Positions 1-6,774 are shown, numbered from the stretch's first letter. The stretch is 6,904 nt of DNA from an uncultured Clostridia bacterium (GCA_944393755.1 CALYBF010000076.1:1-6904); one strand, 5' to 3'. Made by a program: numbers and translations. The notes: a model not told the origin generated them from the letters alone.

Positions 1-132
1 TCTGTATTTATTTCTCCTATATATGTTGGTTTTATTAAATTATTCTCTGTTATTAATGTCCTTCCATTATATTCTCCTAATTCCTGTTCTGGTAATAATA
101 CATGCTGTACTTTATTTGTTCCTATGTTATCT
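1..132 (-). repeat. 132-bp near-identical block shared with the amidase gene (copy 1)
   Basis: Matches 3745-3876 with a single difference (78 against 3822). It encodes the end of R2 and the start of R3, including VQHVLLPEQELGEYNGRTL. Identity stops abruptly after position 132. The left limit is unknown because the window ends there. Confidence 0.95.
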
Positions 133-809
133 TCACTAGTTAGAGTAGCTTCTATATAATATTGCTTTGTTAAGTCGATACTATCTATAAATACATCATA
201 ATAATAATTTAACCCTTCTAAATATGCAATGTACATATCTTTTGAGACTGTTCCATCTGTTGACTTTAATTTCAATTCTGGCAAAGATTTTGGTGTATAC
301 GCTACATTATCTATCCATTCTGCAACTAACATATTTCCAGATAAATAATATCTTCCTTCATCATTTTTATTTAATGAAATAGCTTTTAAATCTGTATTAA
401 TATCTCCTACATAGCCACCTTTTGAAAAATATATTTTGTTATTTTTTGTTTTTATAGTTGTTCCTTTAAATTCTCCTACATTTAATTCAGGCATATTTAC
501 TCTTTGTGTCTTATTGGTTGATAAATTGTAATCACTTGTTAAAGTTGCCTCTAAATAATATTCTTTGTTTATATCTAGATTATCTATTATTCTATAATAT
601 GTATAGTTTAAACCTTCATTATGTGTTAAAGCTACCCCTGTACTAAAACTTCCGTCTGTTGATTTTATAGTCATTTCTGGAATTCTATTTGGTACACAAG
701 CAACTCCGTCTATCCATTCTGCTATTAGCACATTTCCAGTTATATAATATCTTCCATCTGCTTCTTGCCCAATTTTCATTGTTTTTAAATCTGTATTTAT
801 TGTTCCGTA
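1..809 (-). repeat. Repeat array of the glucosaminidase (two full copies and the start of a third)
   Basis: Copies begin at Y349 (809-414), Y481 (413-24) and Y611 (23 to the edge), with lengths 132 and 130 residues. They follow the order of amidase R1, R2 and R3. The first copy is about 90% identical in DNA to amidase R1 over roughly 240 bp (24 differences by eye). The second has a divergent middle but matching ends. More copies probably lie beyond the left edge. Confidence 0.92.
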
Positions 810-1853
810 ATATTCAGAAGTTGGCTCTTGAACTGGTGTTGAAGGCATATTTTCATAAATAGGCACTATAAATACAAAATCTTTGCTATTTTGTATTCCT
901 GTTATTTGATATAAGCCTTTTAATATATTTGCTTCGCTTTGAGCTCCAAAAAGATTTTGCATATATTGATGCCAATATAATTGTCCATTTGTATTATATA
1001 CTGAAAACTTTTGAAGATATAACGTATTTTGTCCTACATCTATATATGTCTCTCCTACGAAGTTTCCTCCACCTTCTATTGATTTTACTAAACTATCCCA
1101 ACCTTCTTCCATTGCTCTAGTCAATGCATTTACTCTCGTCATATAACCAGAACCTGTTGCATTTATACTAAATAAATTATAATAACCTTTTCCATAATCG
1201 GTATATCCATTTCCTGTATAACCAGCTCCTGTTGCTAATGGTGATGTTGGTGCTCTTCCTTGTTCTTGTATAACTCTTGCAATTAGAAAATAAGCATTTA
1301 AATTATTATTTTTAGCAACATTTGCAAAAGCTTGTATAACATTTGGGTCATCTTTCAAATAATTTACGTGTTCCATATTTAATACTTTACTAATTTCATC
1401 TGCTGTTGTTCCAACTGCTGTATCTAATTTTTGAAATTGAAATATATCTGTTTGGTTCAAAAAATTTCTTGGATCCATCATATATTCTATAGCTTGTTCT
1501 GATGCACAATATAAACCACTATCATATGTTTCCCCTGCATTTTTACATTGTTGACAAACCCAAGCATCATCCATTGATGTACTTACTAAATTTCTTCCGT
1601 GAGTTTCACTATGTTCATAATATATAGCTGTATCCCAATCTATACCTGTATATAATACTTGTATGTTTGGATATATAGATTGTAATTGTTTTATTTTTTC
1701 TTTATATCCTGGATATTTTGTTTCATCTATTCCATCTATATCTGAACTTATACTTGCTGCTAATACTGTATTGTCTAATATAAATAAAGATAAAATTGCA
1801 AATGCTATTACTATTATAAATTTTATAATAATACTTTTTTGTTCTAAATTCAT
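1..1853 (-). CDS. Secreted endo-beta-N-acetylglucosaminidase with C-terminal wall-targeting repeats (3' end outside window)
   Basis: Peptidoglycan hydrolase predicted to cut the glycan backbone outside the cell. The frame is open from an ATG at 1853 to the left edge (617 codons seen, no stop, so the C terminus is missing). A signal peptide has a hydrophobic core at about residues 8-26 and a likely cut after V30-L31-A32. Residues 45-140 match the lead-in region of clostridial glucosaminidases, including the MDPRNFLN block at 126-133. The Glucosaminidase (PF01832-like) core spans about 170-320: RVIQEQG with candidate catalytic Glu197, YNLFSI at 225-230, GQNTLYLQKF at 274-283 and WHQYMQN at 294-300. 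After a short P/T/E-rich linker (about 332-346), repeats begin at Y349, Y481 and Y611. Oddities are a CxxC (C100, C103) plus C116 in the lead-in region, and FSI in place of the commoner FGI. The start is supported by AGGAGTGA seven bases upstream. Family assignment comes from motifs read by eye. A separate promoter makes it a monocistronic start behind the amidase terminator. Confidence 0.9.
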   Translation of the reverse strand, partial: MNLEQKSIIIKFIIVIAFAILSLFILDNTVLAASISSDIDGIDETKYPGYKEKIKQLQSIYPNIQVLYTGIDWDTAIYYEHSETHGRNLVSTSMDDAWVCQQCKNAGETYDSGLYCASEQAIEYMMDPRNFLNQTDIFQFQKLDTAVGTTADEISKVLNMEHVNYLKDDPNVIQAFANVAKNNNLNAYFLIARVIQEQGRAPTSPLATGAGYTGNGYTDYGKGYYNLFSINATGSGYMTRVNALTRAMEEGWDSLVKSIEGGGNFVGETYIDVGQNTLYLQKFSVYNTNGQLYWHQYMQNLFGAQSEANILKGLYQITGIQNSKDFVFIVPIYENMPSTPVQEPTSEYYGTINTDLKTMKIGQEADGRYYITGNVLIAEWIDGVACVPNRIPEMTIKSTDGSFSTGVALTHNEGLNYTYYRIIDNLDINKEYYLEATLTSDYNLSTNKTQRVNMPELNVGEFKGTTIKTKNNKIYFSKGGYVGDINTDLKAISLNKNDEGRYYLSGNMLVAEWIDNVAYTPKSLPELKLKSTDGTVSKDMYIAYLEGLNYYYDVFIDSIDLTKQYYIEATLTSEDNIGTNKVQHVLLPEQELGEYNGRTLITENNLIKPTYIGEINT

Positions 1854-1860
1854 TTTAATA

Positions 1861-1868
1861 TCACTCCT
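1861..1868 (-). promoter_or_regulatory. Ribosome binding site of the glucosaminidase gene
   Basis: AGGAGTGA lies seven bases before the ATG at 1853. It is an almost ideal Shine-Dalgarno and spacing, and it decides the start in front of the signal peptide. Confidence 0.88.
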
Positions 1869-1886
1869 ATCATTATTTCTCTTCAC

Positions 1887-1915
1887 AGTATATCTTATTT
1901 TAATATTTTTTTCAA
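1887..1915 (-). promoter_or_regulatory. Sigma-A type promoter of the glucosaminidase gene
   Basis: On the minus strand, TTGAAA (1915-1910), a 17-base spacer and TATACT (1892-1887) make a near-consensus vegetative promoter. Its -10 ends about 33 bp before the ATG at 1853, giving a short leader. It lies just past the amidase terminator, so the glucosaminidase is a separate unit or is fed by both readthrough and this promoter. Confidence 0.75.
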
Positions 1916-1951
1916 CAAAATTTCTATTATTTTTCTATTACAATTTTTGGA

Positions 1952-1997
1952 AATAAAAGGGAACATAAAATATTATATACCTTATGTCCCCTTTATT
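1952..1997 (-). terminator. Hairpin terminator directly after the amidase stop codon
   Basis: On the minus strand, AATAAAGGGGACATAA (1997-1982) pairs with TTATGTTCCCTTTTATT (1968-1952) around a 13-nt loop, with one G-U pair and one bulged base. It begins at the base after the TAG stop. The T-rich run is partly inside the 3' arm and no long T-tract follows, so termination could be incomplete. Confidence 0.72.
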
Positions 1998-4900
1998 CTA
2001 CTCTATAATATTACCATTTGTTGTAATATTACCTACTAAATTTGTAGCTTTTACAGTATTTTCTGTTGTTTCATTTTTTTCTTTTTTGTTTTCTACTTCA
2101 TCTTTTGTCGTTTCTTCTTTTACTTTATTTTCTTCTTGTGTTTCTTCTTTCTTCTCTTCTACTATTGGCTCTTCTATTACTTTTAATTTCTCTATAGGCT
2201 CAAATATTATTGTATTATTCTCTAACTTTAATATTGTCTCTTTAAATTCTCCTACTTTACTTTCTGCATTTAAGTTTGCTTTTTGTACTTTCTTGTTTCC
2301 TATATTCTTTTCTCCTGTTAATTCTACTTCTATATAATATCTCTTGCTTGTATCTATTCCTGCTATATCTACATTGTAACTATAATCTAGTCCACTATTA
2401 TGTATTAATTTTACTTCTTTACTATATTCTCCATCTGTTGATTTTACCGTCATCTTTGGCTCTCCTTGTGGCTCGTTTGCTACTCCTTCTATCCACTCTG
2501 CTATTAATATTTCTCCTTCTATTTTATTTCCTTCTATTCTCATTGTCTTTAAGTCTGTATTTATCTCTCCATTATATAGACTTCCATCTTCTACTCTTAT
2601 TTTATTATTTTCTGCTACTAATTTAAATTCCCCTATTTGACCTATTGTTCCATCTTTTATTTTTACTTTTTGATTTTTCTTATCTGATATATTGTTCTCA
2701 TTTGTTAATCTTACTTCTATCTCATATTCTTTTCCTTCTTTTAAATTATATACTACTCTATCATAATAATAACTTATTCCTCCTCTATTTTCTAAGTAGA
2801 AACCTGCACTATAACTTCCATCTGTTGCTCTTATTATCATCTCTGGCATTCCTTTTGGCTCATATGCTACTCCATCTATCCATTCTGCTATTAGTATCTC
2901 TCCTGATATATATTCTACTCCTGAACTATTTAGTTCTAATTTCATTGTCTTTAAGTCTGTATTTATCTCTCCTTTATATTCTTCTCCTCTAAATGTTATC
3001 TCATTTCTTGTTACCACTACTGTCTTTCCTCTGTATTCTCCTACTTCACTTCCTACATTTAGATTTGCTTTTTGCACTTTCTTATTTCCTATATTCTTCT
3101 CTCCTGTTAACTCTGCTTCTATATAATATGTCTTACTTGTATCTATTCCTGTTATATCTACTTTATATCCATAATCTAAACCACTTCTATGTTCTACTTC
3201 TATTTCTTTTTCATATGTTCCTTCTGTTGATTTTATTCTCATCTTTGGCTCTCCTTGTGGTTCGTTTGCTACTCCTTCTATCCACTCTGCTATTAATATT
3301 TCTCCTTCTATTTTATTTCCTTCTATTCTCATTGTCTTTAGGTCTGTATTTATCTCTCCATTATATAAACTTCCATCTATTACTTTTATTTTGTTGTCTT
3401 CTGCTATTAGTTTAAATGTATCTATCTTTCCTATTTCTCCGTCCACTAATTTTACTATCTGTGTCTTCTTTGTTCCTCTATTATTATCTCCTATTAACTC
3501 TACCTCTATTTCATATTCTTTATCTGGTTTTAAATTATATACTACTCTATCATATGTATAACTTAAACCTCCATTATGTACTATATGAAATCCTGCTTCG
3601 TAACTTCCATCTGTTGCTCTTATTGTCATTTTTGGCACCCCTTGTGGTACACAAGCTTCTCCATCTATCCACTCTGCTATTAATATCTCTCCTGTTATAT
3701 ATTCTAGGTTTGAACCATTTAATTCTAATTTCATTGTTTTTAAGTCTGTATTTATTTCTCCTATATATGTTGGTTTTATTAAATTATTCTCTGTTATTAA
3801 TGTCCTTCCATTATATTCTCCCAATTCCTGTTCTGGTAATAATACATGCTGTACTTTATTTGTTCCTATGTTATCTAAATTGTTTAAACTTGCTTGTAAA
3901 TAATATTGTTTTGATGAATTTATTTCAGCCACATCAAAATTAAAATTATATTCTAGACCACTAATATGTTCTATATTTATTGGTATTACCTCACTATTAT
4001 CTTTTGCTTTTAATTCTATTGCTGGTAATTTATTTGGTGTATTTGCAACATTATTTATATATTCTGCAATTAAAATATTTCCTTTAATTTTACTGTTTTC
4101 TAACTTAATTTCTTTTAAATCTGTATTAATATCTCCTACATATTCGCCTTTTGAAAAATACAATGTATTATTCTTAGTCTTTACAGTTGTTCCTTTAAAC
4201 TCCCCTACTGTTAAATTTTGCATATTAACTCTTTGAGTTTTGTTTTGTGATACATTTTTTTCACTTGTTAATGCTGCTTCTAAATAATATTCTTTATTTA
4301 CGTCTAAATTATCTATTATCCTATAATATGTATAATTTAAACCTTCATTATGTGTTAAGGCTACTCCTGTACTAAAACTTCCATCTGTTGATTTTATAGT
4401 TATCTCTGGCACATCATTTGGCACACGAGCAACTCCATCTATCCATTCTGCTATTAGCACATTTCCAGTTATGTAATATCTTCCATCTGCTTCTTGCTCA
4501 ATTTTCATTGTTTGCAAATCAGTATTTATATCTCCTACATATTCCCTTCTAAATAACTCTTTATTTTTTATTATAGCTTGTGCATCTGCTTCTGCCATTT
4601 TATTTAACATTGTATCATTTAAATAATTTTCTCTATCATAAGGGTTATTTATAAAAGCATGTTCAATTATCATACCTGGTATTCCCATATGTACTGGCCA
4701 ACTTATAATACCATAATAATCAGCAACTGAACCGTCTGGATATCTATCCCAATCAGCTCCTGTTCTAACTATTGGTTTCGTTGAATGTGATTGTACTCCA
4801 ACACTTCTTAAATTTGACAATATATCTAACCCTAATCTATTAGAATATTCATAAAATCTCTTTTCAGCAGTATAACCTGTTATATATACTTCTGCACCTG

Positions 4901-5261
4901 ACATACTATTTGATGAAGCATTTGAATTTATATGAAAACTTACTAATAAATCTGCGTTATTTGCTACAGCTCTTTCTGCTCTTATTTTTCTGTCATTTTC
5001 ACCGCCTAAACTTTCATATTGACTTTTCGTTAAAACTCCTGTTATACCAGGTGTTTCATCTAATATTTCTTTTACTCTAGAAGCAATTTTCCAAGTTAAA
5101 TCACTTTCTTTTAAATTTCCTCCCATAGCTCCTGGATCATTTCCACCGTGTCCAGGATCTAATGCTACTATAATATCACTAGAAGCTAGCGATAAATTAC
5201 TAAAAATTAATAGCAAACATAAAAAAGTAATTATTATCATTAATATTTTATTTATTTTCAT
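1998..5261 (-). CDS. Secreted N-acetylmuramoyl-L-alanine amidase (Amidase_3) with six tandem ~130-aa repeats
   Basis: Zinc-dependent amidase predicted to cleave the MurNAc to L-Ala bond of peptidoglycan outside the cell. It has 1087 residues. A signal peptide (core about 6-20) has a likely cut after S24-L25-A26. The Amidase_3 domain spans about 29-232: DPGHGG gives zinc ligand H38, KESD gives E52, SFHIN gives H110, and IIEHAFINN gives catalytic Glu200. The full metal and catalytic set is present, so it should be active. Six repeats start at Y241, Y374, Y499, Y633, Y762 and Y896, each opening with a YxGxINTDL motif followed by LIAEWI, a TDGS-like turn and GLxYxY. Residues from about 1023 to the end form a Glu/Lys/Thr-rich, probably disordered tail with no LPxTG motif and no C-terminal membrane segment, so wall retention would depend on the repeats. 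The ATG is set by AGGAG eight bases upstream and the adjacent signal peptide. Typical Amidase_3 enzymes are far shorter; the extra length is all repeats and tail. Confidence 0.96.
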   Translation of the reverse strand: MKINKILMIIITFLCLLLIFSNLSLASSDIIVALDPGHGGNDPGAMGGNLKESDLTWKIASRVKEILDETPGITGVLTKSQYESLGGENDRKIRAERAVANNADLLVSFHINSNASSNSMSGAEVYITGYTAEKRFYEYSNRLGLDILSNLRSVGVQSHSTKPIVRTGADWDRYPDGSVADYYGIISWPVHMGIPGMIIEHAFINNPYDRENYLNDTMLNKMAEADAQAIIKNKELFRREYVGDINTDLQTMKIEQEADGRYYITGNVLIAEWIDGVARVPNDVPEITIKSTDGSFSTGVALTHNEGLNYTYYRIIDNLDVNKEYYLEAALTSEKNVSQNKTQRVNMQNLTVGEFKGTTVKTKNNTLYFSKGEYVGDINTDLKEIKLENSKIKGNILIAEYINNVANTPNKLPAIELKAKDNSEVIPINIEHISGLEYNFNFDVAEINSSKQYYLQASLNNLDNIGTNKVQHVLLPEQELGEYNGRTLITENNLIKPTYIGEINTDLKTMKLELNGSNLEYITGEILIAEWIDGEACVPQGVPKMTIRATDGSYEAGFHIVHNGGLSYTYDRVVYNLKPDKEYEIEVELIGDNNRGTKKTQIVKLVDGEIGKIDTFKLIAEDNKIKVIDGSLYNGEINTDLKTMRIEGNKIEGEILIAEWIEGVANEPQGEPKMRIKSTEGTYEKEIEVEHRSGLDYGYKVDITGIDTSKTYYIEAELTGEKNIGNKKVQKANLNVGSEVGEYRGKTVVVTRNEITFRGEEYKGEINTDLKTMKLELNSSGVEYISGEILIAEWIDGVAYEPKGMPEMIIRATDGSYSAGFYLENRGGISYYYDRVVYNLKEGKEYEIEVRLTNENNISDKKNQKVKIKDGTIGQIGEFKLVAENNKIRVEDGSLYNGEINTDLKTMRIEGNKIEGEILIAEWIEGVANEPQGEPKMTVKSTDGEYSKEVKLIHNSGLDYSYNVDIAGIDTSKRYYIEVELTGEKNIGNKKVQKANLNAESKVGEFKETILKLENNTIIFEPIEKLKVIEEPIVEEKKEETQEENKVKEETTKDEVENKKEKNETTENTVKATNLVGNITTNGNIIE
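2196..3767 (-). repeat. 789-bp higher-order tandem duplication (R3-R4 and R5-R6)
   Basis: R3 and R5 form one subtype (KLELN start, DRVVYNLK segment) and R4 and R6 another (MRIEGNKIEGEILIAEWIEG, GEKNIGNKKVQKANLN). Equivalent positions in the two pairs are exactly 789 bp (263 codons) apart. The best conserved stretch, 2450-2589 against 3239-3378, shows three differences in 140 bp by my count. A dimeric unit was therefore duplicated after the two subtypes had diverged. Confidence 0.88.
3745..3876 (-). repeat. 132-bp near-identical block shared with the glucosaminidase gene (copy 2)
   Basis: Partner of 1-132, in the same orientation and the same reading frame, covering amidase residues of about 462-506 (end of R2, start of R3). 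Far more conserved than the R2 cores beside it, which points to recent exchange between the genes. Confidence 0.95.
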
Positions 5262-5269
5262 TTGTCTCT

Positions 5270-5274
5270 CTCCT
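5270..5274 (-). promoter_or_regulatory. Ribosome binding site of the amidase gene
   Basis: AGGAG within a purine run lies eight bases before the ATG at 5261 and fixes that start in front of the signal peptide. Confidence 0.85.
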
Positions 5275-5298
5275 CGTATTTTTATTTTTCTCTATTTT

Positions 5299-5327
5299 AC
5301 TTTATCATTTTTTAATATTTTTTTCAA
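5299..5327 (-). promoter_or_regulatory. Probable sigma-A type promoter of the amidase gene
   Basis: On the minus strand, TTGAAA (5327-5322) is followed after 17 bases by TAAAGT (5304-5299). The -35 matches five of six consensus positions and the -10 four of six. The -10 ends about 37 bp before the start codon. The -35 and first part of the spacer are identical to those of the glucosaminidase promoter, which raises confidence in both. Confidence 0.62.
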
Positions 5328-5338
5328 TAGTTTTAAAC

Positions 5339-5381
5339 AAAAAAGTTTACAAATGTAGACTATCTTTTACATTTATAAACT
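5339..5381 (-). terminator. Rho-independent terminator after the GT-C gene
   Basis: On the minus strand, GTTTATAAATGTA pairs with TACATTTGTAAAC (13 bp, including one U-G wobble) around a 10-nt loop and is followed at once by TTTTTT. The wobble would be a C-A mismatch if read in the other direction, so it is built for minus-strand transcription. It sits about 80 bp past the GT-C stop codon and just upstream of the amidase promoter, separating the two transcription units. Confidence 0.82.
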
Positions 5382-5460
5382 CATTTAAATTTCATATCAA
5401 AATCTATTTCATTTTAATTATAACATACTATTAATTTGTTTTTTATATAACTTTATAATT

Positions 5461-6759
5461 TTATTGTTTTGGTATAATATCAACATTATATTTTTCTAAG
5501 ATTTTTTGCCTATAAAATTCCAAACCAAAATATCCTTTGTTTTTTTCATATTCTTCTTGTGTTAATGTTCTTTTTTCAGCTAAAGCATTATAAACAACAT
5601 CTCTTACTTGATAATTATTCTTCCAAGTTCTGGTTTCTTTTATATTAATTCTCATAAAAAACATTACTATTAATAAACATATTATTGTTCCTGTTATTAT
5701 CTTTGAATTTTTTATATTTATTTTCTCTATCCATAACGAATACATATCAATCATCCCTATTACTACAAGTGGCCATAATGGTATTAAACATCTTTCTATT
5801 GGATATGGTTTTTGTAATATTATAGAAGGTAATATTAAAGTAAGTATTAATATTAAAAATATACTAAAAAAAGGTCTTTCAATTATTTTTTTTCTAAAGA
5901 AAATTACACTTAGAATAATATATGCTAATATCAATACTGAAACAACTATGTTTATAGTTTCATTTTCTACAAACATCCAAACAAAATTCTTTTCTAGAAA
6001 CCCTATTATTGTTAAGCCCTTTGCTTCTCCAGTTCCACCAAATACAGGTTTATCTGATCCAGTTACAATAAAATGAAAAATTACTATATAAATTAATAAA
6101 ATTGATATTGGTATAATTTTTATTATATTTGATTTTATAAATTTTACCAATTCTTTTTTACAAATCAATTGTATTAAATACATTAAGCAAATTGAACCTA
6201 AAGCTAATATACTTATAGTATTTGAATAACATGCAAGTAACCCAAAAATCACACTTATAAAAATATTTTTAGTATCATAATTATTCTTTGATGCTTTCTT
6301 TACAAAATAACACATCCATATGATAAAACTACAAGCTATTCCATATCCTCTTGCTAGACCAAAAAATTCCATTACATAGTAATTTAAAACTAAACCTGTA
6401 AATAATAAATATTTATGTTTTTCATCTTTTGAAAACATATAGCTACCTAAAAAATAAAATATCAACATAATTATATTCGGTAATCGTATTATAAATTCAT
6501 TAAATGATATACCTGATAATCTATCAGCAACAACAATCATAATAGTATTCATAATATGATTGTTAGCTAAATTACTACTTATATCAATTAATTGTTGTAT
6601 ACTAAAATTTTTAACATACGCAATATATGTATATGCTTCATCCCAAGTAATTGCAGATGTAGCAGCTCTTACTAACACAATAACAAAAATGACTATAGAC
6701 AAGCCAATTACATATATTAAAAAATTATTAATATTTTTACTTTTTATATTTTCTTGCAT
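5461..6759 (-). CDS. Polytopic membrane glycosyltransferase, GT-C fold, GT39/PMT_2-like
   Basis: A 432-residue integral membrane protein with roughly ten hydrophobic segments (about 12-32, 93-108, 116-131, 139-154, 165-200 as two, 212-232, 268-287, 297-316, 325-340, 353-370). The pattern is that of GT-C enzymes, which use polyprenyl-phosphate sugars on the outer face. After the first helix comes WDEAYTY with the acidic pair D40-E41. Next are NNH at 66-68 (where many relatives have H-x-P), IRLPN at 91-95, ARGYG at 136-140, and a late YPIERCLIPLWP stretch at 319-330 that recalls the family's R-Y-xx-P segment. The C terminus (about 371-432) is soluble and charged. ArnT-type enzymes are longer, so this is a compact version. 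Acceptor and donor cannot be told from sequence; a wall polymer or surface protein is only inference. It lies 22 bp after the upstream gene, is probably co-transcribed with it, and ends before a terminator. A generic polytopic protein is the alternative call. Confidence 0.72.
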   Translation of the reverse strand: MQENIKSKNINNFLIYVIGLSIVIFVIVLVRAATSAITWDEAYTYIAYVKNFSIQQLIDISSNLANNHIMNTIMIVVADRLSGISFNEFIIRLPNIIMLIFYFLGSYMFSKDEKHKYLLFTGLVLNYYVMEFFGLARGYGIACSFIIWMCYFVKKASKNNYDTKNIFISVIFGLLACYSNTISILALGSICLMYLIQLICKKELVKFIKSNIIKIIPISILLIYIVIFHFIVTGSDKPVFGGTGEAKGLTIIGFLEKNFVWMFVENETINIVVSVLILAYIILSVIFFRKKIIERPFFSIFLILILTLILPSIILQKPYPIERCLIPLWPLVVIGMIDMYSLWIEKINIKNSKIITGTIICLLIVMFFMRINIKETRTWKNNYQVRDVVYNALAEKRTLTQEEYEKNKGYFGLEFYRQKILEKYNVDIIPKQ

Positions 6760-6774
6760 TTTTAAAATTATTTT

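Larger units (their letters stand above)
2196..4541 (-). repeat. Six tandem copies of a ~130-residue wall-protein repeat in the amidase
   Basis: In protein order, copies R1 to R6 occupy 4541-4143, 4142-3768, 3767-3366, 3365-2979, 2978-2577 and 2576 to about 2196, with lengths 133, 125, 134, 129, 134 and about 127 residues. The core pattern is Y-x-G-x-INTDLKTM, then a G-E/N-I/V-L-I-A-E-W/Y-I segment, a P-x-x-P-x-M-x-I-K/R strand, S/A-T-D/E-G, GLxY, KxYYIEAxLT and N-x-G-x-x-K-x-Q. Alternating hydrophobic residues suggest a beta-sandwich. I do not recognise it as a ChW, SH3, LysM or PASTA repeat. A role in binding wall polymers is inferred from its position after a wall-hydrolase domain. Confidence 0.93.

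Noticed and set aside
1..809. Possible frameshift or pseudogene in the glucosaminidase repeat region.
   Set aside because: The frame was followed from the ATG at 1853 to the edge and stays open with all repeat motifs in phase. The missing stop is only the window boundary.
929..1120. Plus-strand 63-codon frame inside the glucosaminidase.
   Set aside because: It is antisense to the conserved GQNTLYLQKF and HQYM catalytic-domain blocks and has no independent support.
1663..1956. Plus-strand frame of 97 codons with hydrophobic stretches.
   Set aside because: It is opposite the signal peptide, promoter and spacer of the glucosaminidase. The hydrophobicity comes from AT-rich sequence, and there is no good Shine-Dalgarno.
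2450..3378. Direct repeats as a CRISPR array or transposon ends.
   Set aside because: The units are in-frame protein-coding repeats with a codon-multiple period of 789 bp, not short repeats with unique spacers, and there is no transposase.
1984..3943. Chain of plus-strand open frames rich in Leu, Tyr and Ser opposite the amidase repeats.
   Set aside because: They are antisense to a well-supported gene with clear domains. Their Leu/Tyr-rich composition follows from reading the purine-rich repeat codons backwards, and the same nonsense peptides recur at the repeat period. No ribosome binding sites fit.
5345..5380. Inverted repeat upstream of the amidase as an operator or riboswitch.
   Set aside because: It lies upstream of the promoter, is followed by a T-tract on the minus strand, and has a wobble pair that works only in that direction. 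A terminator for the preceding gene explains it better.
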